Of a DNA stretch of 46,575 nucleotides, positions 35,119-43,842 are shown one piece after another. The notes beneath the pieces are model-generated. The model was not told the origin of the DNA. It ran no database searches and saw only the letters and a program-made list of their open reading frames with translations. Each line of letters begins with the position of its first letter. Positions within the stretch are counted from its first letter, which is position 1. This DNA is from Sneathiella sp. HT1-7 (lineage in GTDB: Bacteria; Pseudomonadota; Alphaproteobacteria; Sneathiellales; Sneathiellaceae), in assembly GCF_020731145.1 (NCBI RefSeq), contig NZ_JAJFZN010000007.1, positions 1 through 46,575 on the forward strand, read 5' to 3'. A program made the translations under genes and the position numbers.

Positions 35119-36312
35119 TTACTTAAGTCGTTTCTTAAGTTCAGCTGGTGCAATCCGTCCTACTTCAACGGCTTTTCCGTCACGCAATTGCGTAATCATG
35201 ACAGGAACAAGTATTTGCTGAGGATTGCCATAAACTTCTGCACCACCAAAAGCCGCGGGGCCATATGAAGATTCAAAAATGATTGTCGGTAGGGTTTCTG
35301 CAATCTTTTTTGGCTCGATACTGTCAGCTGTTTCGATCGCTTTCTTAAGCGCCATTACGGCATCATAGCTTGAAATCGTGATGCCATTCAGGGCTTCGCC
35401 CAGCTTCTCCATTGCCCCAGCGTTCAGCTCACGTTGAATTTCGCTTGCTGACTCCCCGGTGAAGTCCGCAGATGCTCCTAAATAAGTACCTTCTGCGGCG
35501 GCGCCGGCCATTTTGCTCAACGTACCTGCGGAGGTGCCGGCAGGAACAACTTTAATGCCATTCCATCCAAGGACATCCAGTGCTTTCAACATTGAGCCAA
35601 CATCAGTAGGCGGAGAGGCGCCGAAATCCACGATATCCGCATTGCTGGTTGCTATTTTCGTGGCGATTGACTGGAATTCAGTTGTGCCACGTTCGTATTT
35701 GTCCTTCGATATGACTTCTACGTCCAGATTGCCCCAGGTATCTATTGCAACAGGCTCAAGCTCCTGGCCAGTCGCGTCGTTCGGGGTGATCATTGCGACT
35801 GTTTTGGCATCGGGATGTTGCTCTTTTATATAGCCGTAGAAAGGTGCAAGAATTTCGAACGGCGTGTTCATTTGAGTAAAGGTAAGTGGATACTTTGGCC
35901 CTTTGATGCTTTTTCCCCAGCCGGTATTGAAGAGTAGGGCGCCTTTTCGTTCAGATAGCGCCTGCGTCGCTTTTACTGGGGCCGTTCCAATGCTGCCGAC
36001 AATGAAGTTAATATTCTCTCGGTTCAGCATCGTTTGGGCCGTTTTGGCGCCTTCGGCTGCATTGTATTTATTGTCATATGCATGCAGTTCCAGCATATAG
36101 GTCTTGCCACCAGCCTTGATGCCACCTTCAGCGTTGATTTTCGCGACAGCTTGTTCGGCCGCGTATTCAAAACCTAAGCCCCATGCCGCCGCTGCACCTG
36201 ACATTGGTGCTGAAATGCCCACTTTGAGTGTTTCGTCGGCGATAGCCGTTTGCGCACTGAACAAGGCTAGTAGAGCCCCTCCAGTAATGCCAATTATTTT
36301 CTTCATAGACAT
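35119..36312 (-). CDS. livK: periplasmic substrate-binding protein of the Liv-type importer
   Basis: 397 residues. Signal peptide MSMKKIIGITGGALLALFSA with cleavage about AIA-DE (near 25-26). The mature part is a type I periplasmic binding protein (Peripla_BP_6): VGISAPMSGAAAAWGLGFEY, FIVGSIGTAPVKATQAL and KTVAMITPNDATGQE. Such proteins in CoA-ligase clusters bind aromatic or cyclic acids. The ligand is not determinable here. GAGGGAGA precedes the ATG. It follows the SDR gene by 56 bases within the ligase-SDR-liv operon. Confidence 0.92.
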   Translation of the reverse strand: MSMKKIIGITGGALLALFSAQTAIADETLKVGISAPMSGAAAAWGLGFEYAAEQAVAKINAEGGIKAGGKTYMLELHAYDNKYNAAEGAKTAQTMLNRENINFIVGSIGTAPVKATQALSERKGALLFNTGWGKSIKGPKYPLTFTQMNTPFEILAPFYGYIKEQHPDAKTVAMITPNDATGQELEPVAIDTWGNLDVEVISKDKYERGTTEFQSIATKIATSNADIVDFGASPPTDVGSMLKALDVLGWNGIKVVPAGTSAGTLSKMAGAAAEGTYLGASADFTGESASEIQRELNAGAMEKLGEALNGITISSYDAVMALKKAIETADSIEPKKIAETLPTIIFESSYGPAAFGGAEVYGNPQQILVPVMITQLRDGKAVEVGRIAPAELKKRLK

Positions 36313-36368
36313 ACTATTCTCCCTCGGTTTGAGTTTTTTTGATTATGCGGTTTTACTGTACTAATGAG

Positions 36369-37160
36369 CTAAAGATTTGCTGATATTCCTCCTGAAACCG
36401 GCAAGGAGGCACCGGTAATAAAGTTTGAATCGGGGCCGACGAGAAAGCTGACCGCACCCGCAATATCTTCTGGTTGGCCCAATCGTTTCAGCAGAGATCG
36501 ATTGGTGTAGTCCTTCACCATTTCAGGAGCTGCTTTCTCAATGACGGAGGTCTGTATTAATCCTGGCACAATACAATTTACCCGAACATTTGGCGCCAGC
36601 TCGATTGCCAGAGAGCGGGTTAGGGACGAGACCGCTGCTTTTGCGGCGGCATATTCCGGCTGATCGCCATCCCCGGCGAAGGTCACTGAGGATATATTGA
36701 CAATCACACCTTTCTTGCGCGCTATCATGCCTGGGGCCGTGGCCTGCACCATCCAGAAAAGCGGCTTCAGATTAAGGGTGAAGGTGCTGTCGAAGCGATC
36801 CTCGCTCATCCCAAGAATGGGGGTCACCAATTCGCCGCCGCGGATACCGCCCACAACATTGACCAAAATGGAGACCGGGCCCAGTGCGTCCACGATTTCG
36901 GCAATGGCGGCGTTCGTTTCTTTTTCATCGGTGGCGTTCGCCCGCGCCGTCTGAATGCGGGTGTCCGGATGCCGGGGCTGGATGCCTTCGGCCGTCGCGA
37001 CAACACGTCGGCCCGAAATGTCTATCAGGCCGAGGGCCGCCCCGTCCGCCGCCAACCTTTCGGCAATCGCCGCGCCCATCGGGCCGCCTGCTCCGCTGAC
37101 AAGGGCGACGGTACCCGCCAGCGGAAGCGGCCTATTTGTGAAAGACGATTGTTCTGTCAT
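36369..37160 (-). CDS. SDR-family oxidoreductase (classical)
   Basis: 263 residues. The cofactor motif is VSGAGGPMGAAIAERL, and DISGRR following beta-2 suggests NAD preference. The catalytic elements are NISSV, Y-A-A-A-K in PEYAAAKAAVSSLTR and the C-terminal PVSGG. NVVGG replaces the usual NNAG. It probably oxidises a hydroxyacyl-CoA in the same pathway as the ligase. Its ATG overlaps the ligase stop by one base (TAATG), showing tight coupling. Confidence 0.88.
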   Translation of the reverse strand: MTEQSSFTNRPLPLAGTVALVSGAGGPMGAAIAERLAADGAALGLIDISGRRVVATAEGIQPRHPDTRIQTARANATDEKETNAAIAEIVDALGPVSILVNVVGGIRGGELVTPILGMSEDRFDSTFTLNLKPLFWMVQATAPGMIARKKGVIVNISSVTFAGDGDQPEYAAAKAAVSSLTRSLAIELAPNVRVNCIVPGLIQTSVIEKAAPEMVKDYTNRSLLKRLGQPEDIAGAVSFLVGPDSNFITGASLPVSGGISANL

Positions 37161-38710
37161 TACTGGACCTCTTTCAATTTACCCTGGCCTTCTGTGTACC
37201 AGTCGCGGAGAGTGCGTTTGAGTATTTTGTTGGACGGGCCGAGAGGCATGTCGTCAACTGTGTAGACACGGCGGGGCGACTTGTAGGCCGACAGATTCTT
37301 GCGGCAAAAGGCGATGATATTCGCCGCATCCAGCGTATGCCCGGCGTGCGGAATAACCACGGCGACCGGAATTTCGCTCTTGTCCTTGTCCGGCAGGCCG
37401 ATAACGGCGCAGATGCGGATACTGGGGTGCTGGTAAAGCAGATCCTCGACTTCCAGTGGGTAAATATTGTAGCCGCCGGAAATAATGACATCCTTTTTCC
37501 GGTCCACGATGAACAGATAGCCGTCTTCATCGAGATACCCGAGGTCGCCGCTGAGCCAGCCATCAGGCGTGAAGCTGGCGGCTGTTGTTTCGGTGTCGCC
37601 CCAGTAGCCCGCGCCGATGGTGTCGCCGGAAATCCGTACTTCGCCAATTTCGCCGTTCGATACTTCCGTGCCGTTGTCATTGACGATGCTAATGCGGGCG
37701 CCGCCGAGCGGTACTCCGGCGGAGCCTCGTTTGCGCACGCCAAAGAGTGGTTCGCCCGTCACATAGCCAGTACTTTCTGTCGCGCCGTAAATCTGCAGTA
37801 GAGGAACGCCCATTTTCTCTTCAAATTGCTGCATGACATTCGGCGAGACGGGTGATCCGCCTGTCACACAGGTCTTCAGCGAACTGAGATCATGTTTCGC
37901 GGGGTCGAAATCGCGGAGCAGGTACAAGAACATGGTCGGTGATCCGGCAAGATAGGTCACCTTTTCGCGGGTGATCGCCTCCAGCACGGCATCTGTGTCC
38001 CAACGCTCCATCTGGATCATTTTTGCGCCCGAAAAAATCGCCCCGTTCATCATGCAAGTGGCGCCAAAGTTATTGAACAGCGGCAGGGCGCAAAGAAAGA
38101 CTTCCTGGCCCCACAAAAGGCCGCCGTGAACCGCCATGTCGCGCAGCGTCGTATACTGGCTGAGCTGTGTCTGCATTGCGCCTTTGGGTGCTCCCGTGGT
38201 GCCGGAGGTGAAGAACAGGGCAACGACATCTTCGGCCTTGAAATCAGGTAATGAATAGGCCGTGTCGGCGGCATCTGCCAGGGCGTCCACGTCAAGGGCG
38301 CCGTCCGCCGCACCGCCGGTAACGAAAATCGTCTCCAGTTTGCCGGTTTCCTGTCGCACCTCAAGGGCGTAGGGCAGAGTCTCCCGATTGGTAAGGATGT
38401 TTTTCATGTCAGTCCGCGTAACAGTGGATTTCACCTCATGCACGCGGTTCATGCTGCTAATGGGATTGGCGATAGCGCCGACTTTCTGGCATGCCCAGTA
38501 CCCTAGGGCCATTTCCGGGCAACTCGAAAGGTACAGCCCGATCGCCTCCCCGGCCTTTGCGCCATTCGCCTTGAGCACATTCGCGAGCTGTGAAGTCCTC
38601 GCATCAAATTCGGCAAAGGTCAGTGTCCGCCCTTCAAAGCTGATGAAAATCTGATTCCCAACAAGGTGCGATGTATTTTCCAGACATTGCGCTAAAGACG
38701 TAACTGTCAC
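37160..38710 (-). CDS. AMP-forming acyl/aryl-CoA ligase
   Basis: 516 residues from a GTG with GGGAGG seven bases upstream. Motifs: FFTSGTTGAPKGAMQTQLS, QIYGATESTG, SGDLGYLDEDGYLFIVDRKK, then DVIISGGYNIYPLEVEDLL and the acylation Lys in PSNKILKRTLRD. Family members activate medium-chain, cyclic or aromatic acids, and the substrate is not known. It is the first gene of an operon continuing through the SDR and livKHMGF, so uptake and activation are co-regulated. A TetR-type operator lies at 38807-38820, just upstream of the promoter. Confidence 0.9.
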   Translation of the reverse strand: MTVTSLAQCLENTSHLVGNQIFISFEGRTLTFAEFDARTSQLANVLKANGAKAGEAIGLYLSSCPEMALGYWACQKVGAIANPISSMNRVHEVKSTVTRTDMKNILTNRETLPYALEVRQETGKLETIFVTGGAADGALDVDALADAADTAYSLPDFKAEDVVALFFTSGTTGAPKGAMQTQLSQYTTLRDMAVHGGLLWGQEVFLCALPLFNNFGATCMMNGAIFSGAKMIQMERWDTDAVLEAITREKVTYLAGSPTMFLYLLRDFDPAKHDLSSLKTCVTGGSPVSPNVMQQFEEKMGVPLLQIYGATESTGYVTGEPLFGVRKRGSAGVPLGGARISIVNDNGTEVSNGEIGEVRISGDTIGAGYWGDTETTAASFTPDGWLSGDLGYLDEDGYLFIVDRKKDVIISGGYNIYPLEVEDLLYQHPSIRICAVIGLPDKDKSEIPVAVVIPHAGHTLDAANIIAFCRKNLSAYKSPRRVYTVDDMPLGPSNKILKRTLRDWYTEGQGKLKEVQ

Positions 38711-38770
38711 TTATTAACCTCCCGTTTTTCCTGATGTTGGTGCACCAGGGAGCGTGCTGTTTTTTTGTTC

Positions 38771-38800
38771 AGTCTATGCATAAGGACTAATACCAGTCAA
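38771..38800 (-). promoter_or_regulatory. putative promoter of the ligase-SDR-liv operon
   Basis: On the minus strand TTGACT (38795-38800) and TAGACT (38771-38776) are 18 bases apart. The operator dyad at 38807-38820 lies directly upstream of the -35. Confidence 0.45.
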
Positions 38801-38806
38801 CGGATT

Positions 38807-38820
38807 TGAACATTTGTTAG
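38807..38820. promoter_or_regulatory. operator site 1 (TetR-type dyad)
   Basis: TGAAC-ATTT-GTTAG. One half-site matches the operator sites 3 and 4 exactly; the other has two changes. It lies 97 bases upstream of the ligase start. Confidence 0.5.
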
Positions 38821-38950
38821 TTTTTTTTGTGAAGTGGCGGCGCACGGCAGCTTGCTCCTGATTTGCAGAAGGGCGGAGGGCGGCCCGTGGCACGGATTTT
38901 CAAAAACGTGGCGCGTTGTTGAATAGGCGGGGTGGGGCGAAAAGGAGCCC

Positions 38951-40267
38951 TTACGGGGTCATGCCCCCATTATGGACAATGCCGTTAAGCAGCAAGGATT
39001 GTTGCAAGGCGATCATTTCCTGCAAGCTGTAGTAGCCGTCCTGTCCGCCCTTTTCCGGGTTGAACCATTCGACGGTCCAGTTCAGCGCGCCAATCAGGAA
39101 CAGCCGAAGGGGGACAACCTCAAAATCACGGCGGATGATCCGGTTTTCCTGAGCGTTTTGTAGACATGCATCCCATGCGGCAGCGTATTTCATGCGCACC
39201 GGGCGATGCCGTTCGCGTATCTCATGCGGGAGTTGCCCATACATGCGGATATTTGCGGAGGTGAATTCGCCGCGTGCGAACAGAACCCGCATATGCGCAT
39301 TGATGGCGGCGGCGAGCTGCCGACTGTTGTCGGGGTAGCGCGCATGGTCATAGAGGATTTGTGATACCCCATCCGCCATTTCCCGCAAGCCTCGGTCGAG
39401 CACTGCATCGAGCAGATGTTCCTTGGATTTGAAATGGTAATAGATGCTGCCTGCTTCCATATTCGCCTCGGCCGCGATGCGGCGCAGGGTCGATGCGCTA
39501 TAGCCATTTGCCCGCATGACTTTCGCGGCTGAGGACAGGATGTGCATGCGGGTTCGCGCCACCTTGCTGTCGGCCTGCTCAATCAAGCCCTCGTCCAGAA
39601 AGTCCATTTCCTCCACCGGGAAGGGATGCTTGCTGGTTTCCACCAGCATGCCGTCGAGAATCAGCATAGCGGCGCTTTCGGATATAGCACTGACCGGATA
39701 GCTCGAGTCGTGGAACCATTCCCCCATCCAGTTTAGCGCGCCCAGAAGAAAGTGGCGCAGCGGTGCAATTTTGATGTCGGAACGGATCTGCCCCTCTTGG
39801 AGGGCCTTATGCAGGAGCTCCTCCCACAGCTTCGCATAGGCCATACGCAATGGACGGTGGCGCTCGCGCATATGCAGGGGAAGCATGGAAAAGTTGCGGA
39901 TGTTTGCGGAGGTGAAGTCATTTTCCTTGAGCAGATAGACTAGATGGTAATGGACCATCTGGGCAAAAGTCTCGCGAAAGTCGCAGCCCTCCACCTTGCA
40001 GGCATCCCGCGCCTCCCTGACAGCGTGGTAGAGTTGGCGCAGCCCTTTATCGAGAACCGTGTCAAATATCTCTTCTTTCGAGGCGAAATGATAGTAGATG
40101 CTACCGGCCTCGACACCGGCGGCGTCAGCGATCCGGCGCAGGGTGGATGGTCCGTAGCCTAAAGCCCGAAATTGTTTCGCTGCCGCTGTTAAAATAGTAA
40201 AGCGGGTTATTTCTGATTTTTTTGCCGTCGCGTCGGGCGATAGGGTTATTTCCGGTGTCACATTCAT
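38951..40267 (-). CDS. tandem TetR/AcrR regulator (two complete TetR units in one chain)
   Basis: 438 residues, about twice a normal TetR protein. Unit one spans about 20-210 and unit two about 233-430. Both contain the helix-turn-helix (STLRRIADAAGVEAGSIYYH and STLRRIAAEANMEAGSIYYH), then SKE..., VLDxGLR, FTSANIR, RERHRPxRM, and PLRxFLxGALNW with EWF. The internal identity points to duplication and fusion. One chain could mimic a TetR dimer, or form higher-order assemblies on DNA. Ligands are probably acyl- or aryl-CoA, as in TetR regulators of such clusters. Four YKAAC-N4-GTTWG dyads at cluster promoters, one beside its own gene, are the likely operators. It is divergent from the BadH-like SDR. 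Confidence 0.88.
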   Translation of the reverse strand: MNVTPEITLSPDATAKKSEITRFTILTAAAKQFRALGYGPSTLRRIADAAGVEAGSIYYHFASKEEIFDTVLDKGLRQLYHAVREARDACKVEGCDFRETFAQMVHYHLVYLLKENDFTSANIRNFSMLPLHMRERHRPLRMAYAKLWEELLHKALQEGQIRSDIKIAPLRHFLLGALNWMGEWFHDSSYPVSAISESAAMLILDGMLVETSKHPFPVEEMDFLDEGLIEQADSKVARTRMHILSSAAKVMRANGYSASTLRRIAAEANMEAGSIYYHFKSKEHLLDAVLDRGLREMADGVSQILYDHARYPDNSRQLAAAINAHMRVLFARGEFTSANIRMYGQLPHEIRERHRPVRMKYAAAWDACLQNAQENRIIRRDFEVVPLRLFLIGALNWTVEWFNPEKGGQDGYYSLQEMIALQQSLLLNGIVHNGGMTP

Positions 40268-40283
40268 GACGTTTAATTCCTTC

Positions 40284-40311
40284 TTGACAGAAGATTGTCA
40301 AGCAATGTAAT
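40284..40311 (+). promoter_or_regulatory. promoter of the BadH-like SDR
   Basis: TTGACA (40284-40289) and TGTAAT (40306-40311) are 16 bases apart. The -35 is half of a perfect dyad, CTTGACA-N6-TGTCAAG (40283-40302), which could itself be a protein site in the divergent tetR/SDR region. Confidence 0.6.
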
Positions 40312-40327
40312 TCGAACAAATGTTTGA
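40312..40327. promoter_or_regulatory. operator site 2 (TetR-type dyad)
   Basis: TCGAAC-AAAT-GTTTGA begins at the base after the -10 and covers the expected transcription start of the SDR gene, a classic repressor position. One mismatch between the extended arms. Confidence 0.65.
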
Positions 40328-40381
40328 TTTTATCAGGCAAGTGGGAAAAATTCAATATAAACGGGTATGGGAGAAGGCGAA

Positions 40382-41143
40382 ATGCGTGGACTTGCGGGAA
40401 AACATGTCATCGTAACCGGTAGCGGTAGCGGTATTGGACGCGAAATTGCCAAGCGTTTTGCTGAAGAAGGGGCGATTGTTGCCCTGTTCGACATGAATAC
40501 TGATGGCGCCTCAGAAACACTTGGAATGATTGAGGAAAATGGCGGCCGTGGCGCCGTTTACACGGTCGATATCACCAATTGCGAGGCGGTCAGCCACGCG
40601 GTGGCTGCGGCGGAGAAAGTCGCCCCAATTAACGTTCTGGTCAATAATGCGGGCTGGGACAAGATGGTTAATTTCCTCGATTCGGATGTGGATCTTTGGA
40701 AGAAAGTCATCGATATAAATCTCTACGGTGCATTGTATATGCATCATGCGGTTCTTCCTGGAATGGTAGAAAACGGTGGTGGCAGGGTGATCAATATCAG
40801 CTCCGACGCGGGCCGTGTCGGCTCCTCGGGTGAGGCTGTCTATTCTGCCTGCAAGGGCGGGCTGATTGCCTTCACCAAAACCGTCGCGCGGGAGCTGGCG
40901 AGGGCCGGTGTCCAGCTCAATACGGTCTGTCCGGGTCCGACGGATACGCCGCTGTTCGCCAGTGTTTCCGAAGGTCCCGCTGCAGATAAGATTACCGAGG
41001 GGCTGAAACGCGCGATCCCCATGAAGCGGTTGGCGCAGCCGTCGGATTTTCCGGGCATTGTCTGCTTTTTGGCGTCGGATGACGCCGGCTTCATTACGGG
41101 CCAGACTATATCGGTCTCCGGCGGCCTGACAATGCATGGCTAG
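40382..41143 (+). CDS. BadH-like 2-hydroxycyclohexanecarboxyl-CoA dehydrogenase (SDR)
   Basis: 253 residues from the ATG at 40382, preceded by GGAGAAGG. A start at 40367 has no such site. Features: TGSGSGIGREIAKRFAEEGA (cofactor), FDMNTDG (NAD preference), NNAGWD, MHHAVLPGMVENGGG, ISSDAGRVGSSGEAVYSACK with the Y-S-A-C-K catalytic pair, and DDAGFITGQTISVSGGLTMH at the end. The MHHAVLPGMVE, RVGSSGEAVY.ACKGGL and FITGQ..SVSGGLTM segments closely resemble Rhodopseudomonas BadH, which oxidises the hydroxyl of an alicyclic-ring acyl-CoA. No BadI ring hydrolase is recognised, so the exact ring substrate is inference. Confidence 0.82.
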   Translation: MRGLAGKHVIVTGSGSGIGREIAKRFAEEGAIVALFDMNTDGASETLGMIEENGGRGAVYTVDITNCEAVSHAVAAAEKVAPINVLVNNAGWDKMVNFLDSDVDLWKKVIDINLYGALYMHHAVLPGMVENGGGRVINISSDAGRVGSSGEAVYSACKGGLIAFTKTVARELARAGVQLNTVCPGPTDTPLFASVSEGPAADKITEGLKRAIPMKRLAQPSDFPGIVCFLASDDAGFITGQTISVSGGLTMHG

Positions 41144-41202
41144 GCAGGAGAGGGGCTGGCGAGAAACGGAAAAGAGGCCTCGCCGCCTGTCGGCTATTTG
41201 TC

Positions 41203-41231
41203 TTGTCACGCTTTCTAACGTGAGTTAGAAT
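41203..41231 (+). promoter_or_regulatory. promoter of the PaaK-like ligase operon
   Basis: TTGTCA (41203-41208) and TAGAAT (41226-41231) are separated by 17 bases. The spacer and -10 are covered by operator site 3. Confidence 0.6.
41213..41230. promoter_or_regulatory. operator site 3 (TetR-type dyad)
   Basis: TTCTAAC-GTGA-GTTAGAA has perfect seven-base arms. It occupies the -35/-10 spacer and most of the -10, so a bound protein would exclude RNA polymerase. Confidence 0.72.
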
Positions 41232-41548
41232 TTCTCGACACAGGGAATAATTTGCCCCGGAAACAGCGGGTGGAATACGGGTTCTTTGCGGGAGGTAAGG
41301 GGCACTGCCGGCCGGGAGAGGCGGCTTTTTTGTCCCGGCATAAGGCAACCCGTCTTTAGGATCCCGGCAGGGGATCTGCGGCGAACCCGGAGATCAGAAA
41401 AAGGGAGGTCCTGCGGATCGGTTCTATAAGATAAAAACGAGACATAAAAATCCGTTTCGGAACTTTCGCGAATCATTAGAAGAAATCTCCGGGTTCGCGA
41501 GGCTTCAGGGAAAATCATAAAACTCCAGCGATGCAAAAAGGAAAAAAA

Positions 41549-42949
41549 ATGGCTTCTAGGGAATATAATATGCAATACCGCCGGGCGGATGCGGCGGGCA
41601 AAAAAGGCGACACCTGCTGGCATCCCATCGAGGTGATGCCGCTTGACGAGGTCAGAAAGTTGCAGGAACGTAAGCTGGTCGAGCAGATGGCCTATCTCAA
41701 GGAACGCTCCCCCTTTTACCAGAAAAAATTTGCCGATGCGGGGGTCTCTTTCGACGATATCCGCTCCATCGAGGATATGCAGAGGCTGCCTTTCACCTAC
41801 AAGACCGAAATCCGCGAAAGCCTGAGTGCCCAGCGGCCGTTCGGGCTGCATCTCGCGGCGGACGCCAAGGATATCGTGCAGATGCAGGCCTCCTCCGGCA
41901 CCACGGGTAGCCCGTCCTATGTGGCGCTGACGGAGAATGATGCCGAAATGTGGCATGAGATGAATGCGCGCTGCTTCTTCGCCTGCGGCATCCGTCCAGG
42001 CGATATGTCGTTGCATGCCTTTGCGATGGCCAAGGGCTTCGTCGGCGGCCTGCCGATTGCGCAGTCGATGCAGTATATGGGTGTTGTCGATATCCCGATC
42101 GGTGCGGATGGCGGGGCGGACCGCCTGCTGCGCGCGGCGGCTGATTTGCGGCCCCGCGTCCTTGCCGGGGCGCCGAATTTCACCATGTATCTTGCCGAGA
42201 AAGCGCCGGAAACCGTGGGCGTTGATGCCAGCACTCTCGGTGTCGAGGTGGTTCTCGTGGGCGGGGAGCCAGGCGGCGGCATTCCGGCTATCCGCCAGAA
42301 AATCGAAAAACTCTGGGGGGCGAAGTGCTACGAAATGCTCGGCGGCACCGATATCGCCGTCGCCTATTGGGGTGAGTGCCAGGAGCAGTCCGGCATGCAT
42401 ATGGTCGGCATGGATTACATCATCACCGAACTGCTGGATCCGGCGACGGAGAAGGTCATTCCCTTCACCGACGGCGCGGAAGGGGAGCTCGTCTATACCG
42501 CCATCGGGCGGGAGGCGAACCCGCTGGTCCGGTTCCGCTCCGGCGATCATGTGGAGGTGCGGGGCACCAGTTGCGCCTGCGGCCGGACCGGTCCGAAAGT
42601 GCGCTGCATTGGCCGCACGGACGACATGCTGATCATCCGCGGGGCGAATGTGTTCCCCTCGGCCATCCAGAGTGTGATCACCGATTTGGTGCCAGAGACC
42701 AACGGCGTCATGCGCGTCCTTGCGGATTTCGAAGGGCATACCTCGCAAGGCGCGCTCAAGGTCCTTGTCGAGCGGGGACGGGGGCGTTCCCCGGATCAGG
42801 ATGCTGCGCTCAAGCAGTCGATCGAGACGCATTTGCGCAATTCGCTCGCCTTCAAGGCAGATGTCCGCATTGTCGATTCGGATACCTTCGAAAAGCCGGG
42901 GGCGGTGAAGGTTGCGCTGACCCTGCGGGAGTATCCGGACCTGCCGTGA
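41549..42949 (+). CDS. PaaK-family (phenylacetate-type) CoA ligase
   Basis: 466 residues from the ATG at 41549, six bases after AAGGA. An ATG at 41531 has a poorer context. Family features: N-terminal RKLQERKLVEQMAYLKERSP, the phosphate loop QASSGTTGSPSYVALTEND, YEMLGGTDIAVAYWGECQ, RFRSGDHVEV with C-A-C-G, and MLIIRGANVFPSAIQSVI before the C-terminal AMP-binding lid. It joins an aryl- or arylacetic-type acid to CoA with ATP. The exact acid is not known. Followed by an SDR after 107 bases, probably in one transcript. Confidence 0.9.
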   Translation: MASREYNMQYRRADAAGKKGDTCWHPIEVMPLDEVRKLQERKLVEQMAYLKERSPFYQKKFADAGVSFDDIRSIEDMQRLPFTYKTEIRESLSAQRPFGLHLAADAKDIVQMQASSGTTGSPSYVALTENDAEMWHEMNARCFFACGIRPGDMSLHAFAMAKGFVGGLPIAQSMQYMGVVDIPIGADGGADRLLRAAADLRPRVLAGAPNFTMYLAEKAPETVGVDASTLGVEVVLVGGEPGGGIPAIRQKIEKLWGAKCYEMLGGTDIAVAYWGECQEQSGMHMVGMDYIITELLDPATEKVIPFTDGAEGELVYTAIGREANPLVRFRSGDHVEVRGTSCACGRTGPKVRCIGRTDDMLIIRGANVFPSAIQSVITDLVPETNGVMRVLADFEGHTSQGALKVLVERGRGRSPDQDAALKQSIETHLRNSLAFKADVRIVDSDTFEKPGAVKVALTLREYPDLP

Positions 42950-43056
42950 GGCAGGGCATGAGTGACATGCTTGAATGAGAAAACGTCGGCTCTCTGGTGG
43001 GAAACAGCATGGGAGAACCGTCATGACGCGACGCATAAAAAACAGGGATTAGGAAA

Positions 43057-43842
43057 ATGGATCTGGGGCTTAAGGGAAAACGGGTATTGATCACGGGCGC
43101 ATCGCAAGGCATTGGCGAAGGTCTGGCGGAAGTGTTCGCGGAAGAGGGGGCAGACTTGTTTCTGGCAGCCCGGCAGGAGGATCGCCTAAAAGGCATTGCT
43201 AAACGCGTGACGGAGGCGCATGGCGTCAAGGCGGAATATTTTCCGGCCGATTTTACGAAAAAAGGGGATATCGACAAGCTGCATGCCGCCGCCGGTGACA
43301 TCGACATTCTGGTCAATAATGCCGGGGCCATACCGGGCGGCGATCTGTGGCAGGTCGGGGTCGATGACTGGCGCCCGGGCTGGGACGTCAAGGTGATGGG
43401 ATATATTGACATGACCCGGCTCTTCTATGCCAGCATGAAGGCGCGCGGGCATGGCGTGATCCTCAACAATATCGGTAATGGCGGCGAGAATTTCGATTTC
43501 CGCTATATCGCGGGGACCACGGGGAATGCGGCGCTGATGGCCTTCACCAAGGCAATGGGCGGGCATAGTTTGCAGGACAGTATCCGCGTTGTTGGCGTCA
43601 ATCCGGGACCGGTTGCCACCACGCGCATCGACAAGATCATGAAAGCCCGAGCGAAGGAGCGCTGGGGCGATGAAAGCCGCTATGGCGAACTATTGGCTAA
43701 TTATCCGCGTGGGCGGGCGGCGACGGTGCGTGAGATCGCCGATCTGTTCGCCTTTCTAGCCTCAGATCGGTCCAGCTATACTTCAGGTGTGATCTTCACT
43801 GTGGATGGCGGCATCACATCGAATATGTCCATCGGCGGATAA
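43057..43842 (+). CDS. atypical SDR-family protein
   Basis: 261 residues. The cofactor motif TGASQGIGEGLAEVF and NNAG are normal. The active-site region reads YIAGTTGNAALMAFTKAM, where Tyr-x3-Lys is expected next to AALxAFT, so the aligned Tyr and Lys are Gly and Asn. The nearest Tyr is three residues upstream. This pattern recurs in a recognisable SDR subgroup, so it is probably functional with altered chemistry. The C-terminus (SDRSSYTSGVIFTVDGG) is standard. It might act on a hydroxyacyl-CoA beside the PaaK-like ligase. Confidence 0.82.
   Translation: MDLGLKGKRVLITGASQGIGEGLAEVFAEEGADLFLAARQEDRLKGIAKRVTEAHGVKAEYFPADFTKKGDIDKLHAAAGDIDILVNNAGAIPGGDLWQVGVDDWRPGWDVKVMGYIDMTRLFYASMKARGHGVILNNIGNGGENFDFRYIAGTTGNAALMAFTKAMGGHSLQDSIRVVGVNPGPVATTRIDKIMKARAKERWGDESRYGELLANYPRGRAATVREIADLFAFLASDRSSYTSGVIFTVDGGITSNMSIGG

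Larger units (their letters stand above)
41144..41548. other. 405-base region: promoter, operator and structured leader
   Basis: After the promoter (41203-41231) a ~310-base untranslated leader precedes the ligase. It contains stems GCCGGGA/TCCCGGC (41311-41317 with 41333-41339) and TCGCGAA/TTCGCGA (41466-41472 with 41494-41500), a GATCCC/GGGATC stem, and a GCGGC followed by six T inside the first stem's loop. A long antisense frame here is not supported as a gene. Confidence 0.5.

Noticed and set aside
41225-43036. 603-codon open frame on the minus strand
   Set aside because: Antisense to the PaaK-like ligase and its leader. The ligase motifs and promoter are convincing, this frame is not.
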